A stretch of 36,497 nucleotides of DNA from a virus, in the IMG/VR virus record IMGVR_UViG_3300048017_000050, positions 1 to 36,497 of that record; one strand, 5' to 3'. The position numbers were made by a program, and so were the translations under genes. Below, piece by piece: positions 29,626-36,497 of this stretch; the stretch's first letter is position 1, and each line of letters starts with the position of its first letter. The notes beneath the pieces are model-generated. The model worked only from the letters and a program-made list of their open reading frames with translations. It did not search any database and was not told the origin of the DNA.

Positions 29626-31656
29626 ATGGATCAAAACGAATTCGATGAACCAACAGAGAATGACAAAGAGCTAACCGCCTTTGTTGTTGACCATTGCGAC
29701 CGCTGGCGCGATTGGCGTGATACCAACTATCTGTCTGACTACCTAGAATACGAGCGTATTTTCCGTGGTGAGTGGGCTTCTGAGGACAAAACTCGGGAAT
29801 CTGAGCGTTCAAGAATCGTAACTCCAGCTACCCAGCAGGCTGTAGAGACACGCCACGCTGAAATCATGGAAGCTATCTTTGGTCAGGGTGACTTTTTTGA
29901 TATTGAAGATGACCTGAAAGACATAGACGGTAATCCATTAGACGTTGAGATGCTCAAAGCCCAGCTAATGGAAGACTTCAAGCTCGACAAGATCAGGAAG
30001 GCCATTGACCAAATTGAGCTGATGGCTGAAATCTACGGTACTGGCATTGGCGAGATCGTAGTCAAGACCGAAAAGGTGTTTGAGCCAGCAACGCAGGCAA
30101 TACCTGGTCAGATGGGTCAGGCAGCGATTGGTGTGGTTGAAAAAAGCCGCATTGCAGTAAAAATCATGCCCGTCAACCCCAAGAACTTCCTATTTGACCC
30201 TAACGGCACAAGCATTGACGACTGCATGGGCGTGGCAATTGAGAAGTATGTTGGCGTTCATAAGATTGTGCAAGGTATGGAAAAGGGTATCTACCGCAAG
30301 GTTGACCTTGGCACTGATTCAGAAGACAACGACCTAGAGCCAACGCAGGAAGTGACGCAGTATAAGGACGAAAAGGTTAAATTGTTGACCTATTACGGTC
30401 TTGTACCGCGTGAGTATCTTCAGAACCTTGAGAACAACGAAGAAGTTGTTGACTTGTTTCCCGAAGACTCGGTGGCTGATGATTACAGCAACATGGTTGA
30501 GGCCATTATTGTGATTGCCAATGATGGTTTGCTGCTCAAGGCAGAAGAAAACCCATACATGATGAAGGACAGGCCAGTCATTTCGTACCAAGACGACACT
30601 GTGCCTAACCGCCTATTAGGGCGGGGGACGGTGGAGAAGTCCTACAACATGCAAAAAGCGATTGACGCTCAGGTGCGTAGCCATCTTGACTCGCTGGCGC
30701 TGACTACTAGCCCCATGATGGGCATGGATGCAACCCGTTTGCCTCGCGGTGCTAAGTTTGAGGTGAAGCCAGGCAAGGCATTCATGGTCAACGGCAACCC
30801 TGCTGAAATTCTGTACCCGTTCAAGTTTGGTGAGACAAGCCTGAACAATCTGAACACAGCAAAAGAGTTTGAACGTATGTTGCTACAGGCCACAGGTACG
30901 ATGGACAGTCAAGGCATGGTTAGTCAAGGAAACCGTGACGGTGCTGGTTTGAGTATGGCAGTTGCTACCATCATTAAGAAATACAAACGCACCCTGGTGA
31001 ACTTCCAAGAGGACTTCCTGATTCCGTTCATTCAAAAGGCGGCATTTCGGTATATGCAGTTTGACCCTGAGCGTTATCCATCAGTGGATATGCGCTTTAT
31101 TCCTACCGCTACGCTAGGCATTATTGCCCGTGAGTACGAGCAGCAGCAGTTCATTGGGTTGTTGCAGACACTTGGCCCTAATACTCCAGTGTTACCGCTA
31201 ATTCTTAAAGGTATTTTGACCAATTCCAGCTTGTCTAACAGGTATGAATTAATGGCGGCGCTTGATAAAATGAGCCAGCCAGACCCGCAAGCCCAGCAGA
31301 TGAAGCAAGCGCAAGAACAACTGGCAATGCAGGCAGCGCAGGCTCAGATTGCTGTCAATACCACTCAAGCAGAACAGAATCGGGCAGAGGCGCAGAAGTT
31401 GATGACTGAGGCGCAGCTTATGCCTGCTGAAACGCAAGCTAAACTAAGCGCTAGTCTTACCAAGAACTTGCCAAATGAAGATGCAGCTAATGCAAGAGAG
31501 TTTGACAAGCGTGTCAAGATTGCCGAGCTTATGCTTAAAGAGGCCGACATTAAGAACAAGTCCAAGATCGTCGAGTTGCAGATGGCAAACAAGCAAGAAA
31601 ACTTACAAGCCGTTGAAAACGACTTTCTTGACCAACTTTCTGGGGCGTTGAAATGA
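29626..31656 (+). CDS. Portal protein
   Basis: The 676-residue protein is the size of P22-like portals. Its N-terminus contains '[20 protein letters not shown]', a DNA- and scaffold-facing core, then '[20 protein letters not shown]', '[21 protein letters not shown]' and a long C-terminal coiled-coil barrel (Gln/Ala-rich, '[20 protein letters not shown]'). It follows the large terminase and is the ring through which DNA enters and leaves. I chose ATG 29626, 6 bp after AAGAGGT; an upstream GTG would overlap the terminase. Confidence 0.9.
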   Translation: MDQNEFDEPTENDKELTAFVVDHCDRWRDWRDTNYLSDYLEYERIFRGEWASEDKTRESERSRIVTPATQQAVETRHAEIMEAIFGQGDFFDIEDDLKDIDGNPLDVEMLKAQLMEDFKLDKIRKAIDQIELMAEIYGTGIGEIVVKTEKVFEPATQAIPGQMGQAAIGVVEKSRIAVKIMPVNPKNFLFDPNGTSIDDCMGVAIEKYVGVHKIVQGMEKGIYRKVDLGTDSEDNDLEPTQEVTQYKDEKVKLLTYYGLVPREYLQNLENNEEVVDLFPEDSVADDYSNMVEAIIVIANDGLLLKAEENPYMMKDRPVISYQDDTVPNRLLGRGTVEKSYNMQKAIDAQVRSHLDSLALTTSPMMGMDATRLPRGAKFEVKPGKAFMVNGNPAEILYPFKFGETSLNNLNTAKEFERMLLQATGTMDSQGMVSQGNRDGAGLSMAVATIIKKYKRTLVNFQEDFLIPFIQKAAFRYMQFDPERYPSVDMRFIPTATLGIIAREYEQQQFIGLLQTLGPNTPVLPLILKGILTNSSLSNRYELMAALDKMSQPDPQAQQMKQAQEQLAMQAAQAQIAVNTTQAEQNRAEAQKLMTEAQLMPAETQAKLSASLTKNLPNEDAANAREFDKRVKIAELMLKEADIKNKSKIVELQMANKQENLQAVENDFLDQLSGALK

Positions 31657-33422
31657 TTGATATTAATTCAATGTCTGATGACGAAAAATTGGCCGCGCTG
31701 GAGTCAATCCATAAGTCCATCGCCGAAAGCAAAGAAATTCAAAAGCGCAAGATTGGCGAAAATGTCGATCTGGTTGTACAAGCCCTAAAGAAAATTGAGG
31801 CTGACATTCGTGACCGCTTTGATTCCGTAGGCAATGCTATTGAAAAACGTGTATCAACCATCAAGGATGGGCGCGATGGCATTAGCGGCAGCGACGGGCG
31901 CAACGGTAAAGATGGCAAGCCAGGTCGTGATGGCATAAATGGCAAGCAAGGATTACCAGGAACGTCAGGCAAAGATGGTACGGATGGTAAAGATGGTGTG
32001 TCCGTAAGCGATGCTAATATTGACTTTGATGGCAGTTTGATTATTACGCTGTCGGATGGCAGAGTATTAAATGTTGGTGAGGTGGTTTCTCAGGATGTCG
32101 CTGAAAAAATCAGAGTCATCAGCACCATGTCTACCAATGCAGCTATAGCTGTACAGGACGAAGGAACTACGCTAACCAACGGTGTCAAGAGCATCAACTT
32201 TGTTGGCCCAGGGGTTGCGGCAACTACATCAGGTAATAACGTAACAGTCACAATATCAGGCGGTTCTGGTTCTGGTACTGTCACATCAGTGGCGGCAACA
32301 GTCCCGACGTTTCTATCGGTTACCGGGTCACCAATCACGACTAGCGGAACGCTTGCGATTGGCTTATCGGGCACTGCGCTCCCTGTTGCCAACGGTGGCA
32401 CTGGTAACACGACAGGCACTGCCACAATTAATGCCAACTTGACTGGTGATGTAACTTCTGTCGGTAACGCATCAACGCTTGCAACGGTCAATGCCAATGT
32501 TGGCGCGTTCACTAATGCAAGTGTTACCGTCAATGCTAAAGGTCTTGTAACTGCTGCCTCAAGCGGGGCAGCACCAATAACGTCTGTTACTGGAACATCG
32601 CCTGTGGTGTCCAGCGGTGGTACAACCCCTGCAATTAGCTTGGCCTCCGGCTATGGCGACACACTTAACCCATACGCATCCAAGACGGCTAATTTTGTTC
32701 TGGCCGCGCCCAATGGTGCGGCTGGCGTACCAACATTCCGCGCAGTTGTCGCAACTGACATTCCTACGCTAAATCAGAACACCACTGGCAACGCCGCCAC
32801 GGTAACGACAAATGCCAATCTCACTGGCGCGATTACGTCTGTTGGAAACGCAACCTCACTTGGCTCGTTTACATCGGCTCAATTTGCTACAGCTTTGACT
32901 GACGAAACTGGAACAGGTGCAAACGTATTTGCCACCAGCCCAACTTTGGTCACTCCGCTGCTTGGCACGCCTACATCGGGCGTAATGACCAACGTAACTG
33001 GTTTGCCGCTAACTACTGGAGTAACGGGAAATCTACCAGTTACCAACCTCAATTCTGGGACTGGCGCTTCTGCTGCAACTTTCTGGAGGGGCGATGGCGC
33101 TTGGGCAGCAGTTGTATCTGGCGCGTCTATCGCAAACGACACAACAACCGCATCATTTATATACCCGTTATTCGCCGCTGCTACCAGCGGCACACCAACT
33201 ACTATCTATACAGGCAACGCCAAGCTGCTGTACAAGCCAAGCACGGGCGAGTTTCAGTCCAGCGGTATCACAGCCCTCAACGGCTTGGTGTTCAACGCCA
33301 ACACGCTGGTTGCCAGCACCACAGTAGCCACTGGCTACAACGCATCTTCTGTTGGCCCGTTCACCGTGCCTTCAGGTTTGACAGTCACCGTATCCAGCGG
33401 CTCACGCTGGATGGTTTTATAG
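31653..33422 (+). CDS. Collagen-like tail fibre
   Basis: The 589-residue protein has an N-terminal coiled coil (residues 10-70, '[20 protein letters not shown]'), then about 14 collagen-type G-X-Y triplets at residues 73-116 ([18 protein letters not shown] and so on), then Gly/Thr/Ser-rich beta repeats such as '[15 protein letters not shown]' and '[15 protein letters not shown]'. Triple-helical stalks of this type are known from phage fibres. It starts in an ATGA with the portal stop. Placing it between portal and coat is unusual. The C-terminal '[13 protein letters not shown]' probably ends a receptor-binding head. Confidence 0.88.
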   Translation: MIDINSMSDDEKLAALESIHKSIAESKEIQKRKIGENVDLVVQALKKIEADIRDRFDSVGNAIEKRVSTIKDGRDGISGSDGRNGKDGKPGRDGINGKQGLPGTSGKDGTDGKDGVSVSDANIDFDGSLIITLSDGRVLNVGEVVSQDVAEKIRVISTMSTNAAIAVQDEGTTLTNGVKSINFVGPGVAATTSGNNVTVTISGGSGSGTVTSVAATVPTFLSVTGSPITTSGTLAIGLSGTALPVANGGTGNTTGTATINANLTGDVTSVGNASTLATVNANVGAFTNASVTVNAKGLVTAASSGAAPITSVTGTSPVVSSGGTTPAISLASGYGDTLNPYASKTANFVLAAPNGAAGVPTFRAVVATDIPTLNQNTTGNAATVTTNANLTGAITSVGNATSLGSFTSAQFATALTDETGTGANVFATSPTLVTPLLGTPTSGVMTNVTGLPLTTGVTGNLPVTNLNSGTGASAATFWRGDGAWAAVVSGASIANDTTTASFIYPLFAAATSGTPTTIYTGNAKLLYKPSTGEFQSSGITALNGLVFNANTLVASTTVATGYNASSVGPFTVPSGLTVTVSSGSRWMVL

Positions 33423-33432
33423 AGGATTCGAT

Positions 33433-33957
33433 ATGCCAATGACAATTAATGGCAACGGGACAATTTCAGGCTTGACTGCTGGCGGGTTGCCTGCGGGTTC
33501 AGTGATTCCAGCGACTACTCAGGTGGGGGCTTCGCCCTCGATGGTTCGGTTGGTAACTATGAACGGGGCAGGAAGCACCAACACCGCAATTCGACGTTTT
33601 ACCACCACTGTAATCAGCCAAGGCACAGATATCACATACGCGGATTCCGCGACCCTTGGCGCTACTTTTACGGTAAACGCCAATGGTGTTTACGCAATTA
33701 GCTACTGCGACGCATTTGGCTCAAGCCAGTACGTTGGCCTGTCTCTCAACAGTACACAGCTTTCAACATCAATAGATAGCATAAACAATGCCGACAAACT
33801 TATTTACGGGGACACAGCCGCTGCGAACGTAATTAGCGCAGTTGCGTGGTCTGGTTATCTCGCTTCTAGTTCTGTCGTTAGAGCGCATGGAATCGCCGGT
33901 CTGAGCAATAGTGCGGTACTAAATCGTTGCAGTTTCACAATCACAAGGGTGGCATAA
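33433..33957 (+). CDS. Fibre-type protein (174 aa)
   Basis: The protein begins MPMTINGNGTISGLTAGGLP, a start used by phage tail-fibre or tip genes, and continues as a beta-rich domain: 'VNANGVYAISYCDAFGSSQY' and 'VVRAHGIAGLSNSAVLNRCS'. This looks like a C1q/TNF-like jelly roll fold often found at the end of fibres. It lies directly after the collagen-like fibre and before two related genes. Exact role unknown; probably a receptor-binding module or alternative fibre tip. Confidence 0.8.
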   Translation: MPMTINGNGTISGLTAGGLPAGSVIPATTQVGASPSMVRLVTMNGAGSTNTAIRRFTTTVISQGTDITYADSATLGATFTVNANGVYAISYCDAFGSSQYVGLSLNSTQLSTSIDSINNADKLIYGDTAAANVISAVAWSGYLASSSVVRAHGIAGLSNSAVLNRCSFTITRVA

Positions 33958-34497
33958 ATGGCATCACTAATCAATCAAGCCAGCGCATCCGGGACAGGTT
34001 CAGTCACCCTGCTTGCCCCTGTCACAAACTCAACGCAGACATTGACGCTGCCTGATGCTACGGGGACTTTGTTTGTCACAGCAGCGGGTACTGTTTTGCA
34101 GGCAGTTAGCTTTGCGAACGATGCGGGCGGCTCTACAAGCGCAACAAGCCTTACAAACACTAGTGCCAGTGTAAAAACCATCACACCTAAAAGTACCAAC
34201 TCAATATTGCTGGTCACCGCTCAATTTACAGGACAGTCTGGGTTTCTGGGGGCAGTGAATACAGCGGCTACTTTTCAGCTAATGGAAAGCGCAGTGGGCA
34301 TTGGCATTTCGACACTAATTGAAATTGCAAACAATTCTGGTGGCAACCGTATTACAGCCCCATGCTCAATTTCAGCGAGACTGACAAACACGGCGTTAAC
34401 TGCCCGTTCGTTTACTTTGGGCGCTTTGACAAGTAACGCAAGTGCGTCTGCGGCTGCAACAAACCAAATCTTCACAATCATGGAGATACAACAATGA
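33958..34497 (+). CDS. Fibre-type protein (179 aa)
   Basis: The protein begins MASLINQASASGTGSVTLLA and includes 'TNSTQTLTLPDATGTLFVTA', a beta-strand pattern from phage fibre bodies, followed by a jelly-roll-like domain. The ATG is directly after the stop of the previous gene (no gap). It is one of three consecutive fibre-like genes that could form a fibre of several chains or a set of exchangeable tips. No enzymatic motif is visible. Confidence 0.8.
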   Translation: MASLINQASASGTGSVTLLAPVTNSTQTLTLPDATGTLFVTAAGTVLQAVSFANDAGGSTSATSLTNTSASVKTITPKSTNSILLVTAQFTGQSGFLGAVNTAATFQLMESAVGIGISTLIEIANNSGGNRITAPCSISARLTNTALTARSFTLGALTSNASASAAATNQIFTIMEIQQ

Positions 34498-35297
34498 CAA
34501 CATCTCTCTCAGACGCAGGGCTAACCTTTGCTGACAACAGCGTGCAGCCTAGCGCAGCAGCACCCCAAATCAACGCCTTCACTGCAACCGCAGCGGCCAG
34601 CGCACTGACGGTTTCAGAAACCCAGATTAGTCTTGCATTTCGCTCGACAACGCTAGGCTCAGGCGCAGTCACTTACGTCACGGGTACACCTACCAACTTG
34701 GTCATCCCAAGCGGTGCAACCCTCGGCACAGTCTCAGCCGTTCAATCCCGCATTGTCGTCCTCGCGCTGAACAACGCTGGCACGATAGAACTCGCTGTCG
34801 TCAACATCGTAGGCGGTAACGACCTGAGCGAGACGGGCCTTATTAGCACCACGGCTATCAGCGCAGGCTCAACATCGGCCAGTGTGGTCTACAGCAACAC
34901 CGCAAGAACGGGTGTGGCTTACCGGGTGGTGGGCTACATCGAAAGCACACAAGCAACTGCTGGTACATGGGCAACTGCACCGTCAACGATTCAAGGTGTG
35001 GGCGGTCAGGCGCTGACGGCCATGAGCAGCTTGGGGTATGGGCAGAAATGGCAGGCTGTCTCGCGCACTATCAACACGGTTTACTACAACACGACAGGTA
35101 AGCCTATCGTGTTGTCCGGTTTTACCGGGAGCGTTTCTACCCCTGGAGTCATAACTATTGTCGTAAACGGTGTGAACGCTTGCCAAGTTTATGCCGCAGC
35201 AGCAACATTTTTAGGTGTTGCAATTATTCCCCCCAACGCATCGTACAACTGGACGAATAGCGGAAGCTGTTCAGAGGTCTGGCAAGAACTCCGCTAA
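34494..35297 (+). CDS. Fibre-type protein (267 aa)
   Basis: The protein begins MTTSLSDAGLTFADNSVQPS, a common start of phage fibre tips, and has a beta-rich body ('AGTIELAVVNIVGGNDLSET', 'TGVAYRVVGYIESTQATAGTW') and a C-terminal domain with two Cys and aromatic residues ('FLGVAIIPPNASYNWTNSGS'). It starts in an ATGA with the preceding gene. The body resembles virion proteins that carry 'DNSVQPSA..' linkers. Receptor binding is inferred. Confidence 0.8.
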   Translation: MTTSLSDAGLTFADNSVQPSAAAPQINAFTATAAASALTVSETQISLAFRSTTLGSGAVTYVTGTPTNLVIPSGATLGTVSAVQSRIVVLALNNAGTIELAVVNIVGGNDLSETGLISTTAISAGSTSASVVYSNTARTGVAYRVVGYIESTQATAGTWATAPSTIQGVGGQALTAMSSLGYGQKWQAVSRTINTVYYNTTGKPIVLSGFTGSVSTPGVITIVVNGVNACQVYAAAATFLGVAIIPPNASYNWTNSGSCSEVWQELR

Positions 35298-35306
35298 GGA
35301 ATCAAA

Positions 35307-35570
35307 ATGAACTACAAAGCTCCCGACAACTCCCTGCACGTAATTGAGCCTGAATTTGCTCACATGCTGCCCGAAGGCTGCATTGCCATCACCGACGAGG
35401 AGGCCGAAGCCCTGCGACCTGTACCGCCAGAACCAACCTACCAGCAACTTCGCGCAGCCGCGTACCCGCCCGCCACCGACTATTTGGATGCCATTGTCAA
35501 AGGCGACCAAGAGCAGATGCAGGCGTATATCGATGCTTGCTTGGCCGTCAAAGCCAAGTACCCAAAATGA
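35307..35570 (+). CDS. Tail-fibre assembly-like protein (87 aa)
   Basis: The protein reads 'YKAPDNSLHVIEPEFAHMLP', then 'ITDEEAEALRPVPPEPTYQQ' and 'RAAAYPPATDYLDAIVKGDQ', ending in 'AYIDACLAVKAKYPK'. The 'AAYPP..DyLDaivKGD' motif is the core of XkdW/tail-fibre-assembly-like chaperones encoded next to fibre genes. Its stop overlaps the ATG of the 16-codon remnant discussed at 35567. Confidence 0.82.
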   Translation: MNYKAPDNSLHVIEPEFAHMLPEGCIAITDEEAEALRPVPPEPTYQQLRAAAYPPATDYLDAIVKGDQEQMQAYIDACLAVKAKYPK

Positions 35571-35617
35571 ACTTCCTCTACGCCGTTCTTGTGGGCTTGG
35601 GCAGCACCTATGCTTAG
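35567..35617 (+). pseudogene. Remnant of the original start of the membrane-protein gene
   Basis: The frame MNFLYAVLVGLGSTYA plus TAG follows the upstream gene in an ATGA overlap. Its end GLGSTY matches the start of the membrane protein at 36284 (MLELLIFYVGIGLGSTY). The HNH gene begins at 35610, inside it. The simplest reading is that this is the 5' end of the old gene, cut off by insertion of the HNH unit. Confidence 0.62.
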
Positions 35618-36299
35618 TTGCCGAATATGCCTGATGGATAAGCCGCAAGCCTTATTCGAGAAGGTTGGAAATATTTATCGAAAACTTTGTCGTGTTTGTC
35701 GCGGAGCGCAGCATAAGGCGTGGACTGGTCTTAACAAAGAGAAAGTGGCTGCGGGTCTTAAAAAGTGGAACGACGCACACAAAGACGAATTGATTGAGTA
35801 CCATAAAAAGTATCGTGAAACCAATAAGGAAAAGCTCCGGTTGTCTTGTAAAAACAAACCACTTGCTCAGCGTATCAAGCACAATGCGGCAAGGGCTTTG
35901 AAAAATAGACTAAATCCTGAAGCTACGGCAGCGGCTCAAAAGGCTAACTATGAAAAGCACCGCACCAAACGAATTGCAAGCATGAGGGCTTACGCCATTG
36001 ATAATCCTGAAATAGTGGAAAACATAAAAGCCGCTAGACGGGTAAGAACCGCTGTCGCAGCAATTCCTTGGCACAAAGAACTAACCGATTTTGTAGTTCA
36101 AGAAGCCGCTAATTTACGGAGACTTCGTAATGTTACTACGGGTATCTCATGGCACGTAGACCACGTTATCCCGTTAAAGGGGAAGCTAGTTACAGGGTTT
36201 CATGTGTATAACAATTTAGCCGTTATACCTGAGGCCGCAAACAGGTTTAAGAAGAATAAACACAACCCGAATAAGGAAACACCATGCTGGAGCTTTTAA
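35610..36299 (+). CDS. HNH homing endonuclease
   Basis: The 229-residue protein starts with a CxxC zinc pair (MLSCRICLMDKPQALF and 'KLCRVCR') and has a basic helical middle ('KWNDAHKDELIEYHKKYRET'). The C-terminal HNH domain is 'HVDHVIPLKGKLVTGFHVYN' followed by 'NLAVIPEAANRFKKNKHN', with the Asp-His pair, Asn and His of the metal site. It lies between a fibre-assembly gene and the membrane-protein gene, and its start overlaps a broken copy of the latter's first codons. No intron hallmarks were seen, so it is free-standing. I chose ATG 35610; a GTG 7 codons upstream is less likely. Confidence 0.85.
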   Translation: MLSCRICLMDKPQALFEKVGNIYRKLCRVCRGAQHKAWTGLNKEKVAAGLKKWNDAHKDELIEYHKKYRETNKEKLRLSCKNKPLAQRIKHNAARALKNRLNPEATAAAQKANYEKHRTKRIASMRAYAIDNPEIVENIKAARRVRTAVAAIPWHKELTDFVVQEAANLRRLRNVTTGISWHVDHVIPLKGKLVTGFHVYNNLAVIPEAANRFKKNKHNPNKETPCWSF

Positions 36300-36497
36300 T
36301 TTTTTACGTAGGTATTGGGCTTGGGTCAACGTATTTACTCTGGCTGTTATTCATTTGTGTCATGGGCCTTAAACGAGCCAAGGACGCAGGCCAGCTCACC
36401 ACTGCGGCAAAGGTGCTAGGGTATCCGGTGCTGATCGTCGGCTACGCGCTGGACTGCTTTGTAAACGTCACGGTTATGACTGTGCTGCTGCTTGAGA
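36284..36497 (+). CDS. Two-helix phage membrane protein, 5' part (continues at 1)
   Basis: From ATG 36284 (overlapping the HNH gene end by 16 bp) the frame runs MLELLIFYVGIGLGSTYLLW to the window end and continues in frame from base 1 to the stop at 258. The first 29 codons form the first hydrophobic helix. The preceding AAGGAAAC is a fair ribosome-binding site. Codons 12-17 encode GLGSTY with different codons from those in the remnant at 35567. Confidence 0.8.
   Translation, partial: MLELLIFYVGIGLGSTYLLWLLFICVMGLKRAKDAGQLTTAAKVLGYPVLIVGYALDCFVNVTVMTVLLLE
36371..36497. repeat. Terminal overlap, right copy
   Basis: Identical to bases 1-127, as described for the left copy. Confidence 0.93.

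Noticed and set aside
32090-32533. 147-residue - strand ORF in the fibre gene, and similar ones at 32879-33193 and 33975-34217
   Set aside because: They are antisense shadows of Thr/Ser/Val-rich fibre repeats, and no leader or recognisable protein supports them.

Overview
The window is one complete tailed-phage genome written as a linear contig. Bases 36371-36497 repeat bases 1-127 exactly, so the unit is a circle of 36,370 bp and one gene (36284 through the join to 258) is split by the window edges. The gene set indicates a podovirus-type virion: P22/T7-like portal, scaffold, coat, short-tail adaptor and nozzle, three ejection-type proteins, and no tape measure, sheath or tail tube. I see no integrase, CI-like repressor, phage RNA polymerase, CRISPR array or tRNA, so it looks strictly lytic and dependent on host sigma-70 RNA polymerase. 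Shine-Dalgarno sites (AAAGGA, GGAG) and sigma-70-type promoters point to a proteobacterial host. The mix of small proteins resembles phages of aquatic Burkholderiales, but that host guess comes from memory and is weak.

Layout. (1) Late region, + strand, 28012 through the circular join to 14020: small and large terminase, portal, a collagen-like fibre with three further fibre-type genes, a fibre-assembly-like protein, an HNH endonuclease, a two-helix membrane protein, scaffold, coat, a probable decoration protein, a HiPIP-like iron-sulphur protein, a run of tiny basic proteins, adaptor, nozzle, second fibre, cupin, three ejection proteins, holin and M15 endolysin. Terminators on both sides of the decoration gene probably make coat and decoration mRNA the most abundant late products. 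(2) Leftward block, - strand, 19352 to 13986: VRR-NUC nuclease, SNF2-type helicase, then a chain of small genes mostly joined by 4-bp ATGA overlaps, including an Imm5-like alanine-repeat protein. (3) Replication block, + strand, 19440-25530: DUF2800-type nuclease, probable ssDNA-binding protein, family A DNA polymerase and a primase-helicase. It starts at a good sigma-70 promoter and ends at a bidirectional terminator. (4) Leftward block, - strand, 27006 to 25600: two single-helix membrane peptides and four unknown genes, driven by a TTGACA/TACACT promoter. Two of these genes share a duplicated two-hairpin leader.

The non-coding DNA is the most informative part. Between the block-4 promoter and a small + strand gene (27426) lies a roughly 330-bp array of TTGTGGGTCA and TGTTGTCA repeats in both orientations around an AT-rich core; this looks like an iteron-type origin and/or operator. 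Just upstream of the small terminase lie ten tandem copies of ACCAGGCC, a 16-bp perfect palindrome and a G-quadruplex motif, which together make a candidate packaging-initiation (pac) region. At 35567-36334 an HNH endonuclease appears to have inserted into the start of the membrane-protein gene. A remnant of the old start remains upstream, and a synonymously recoded replacement start lies downstream.
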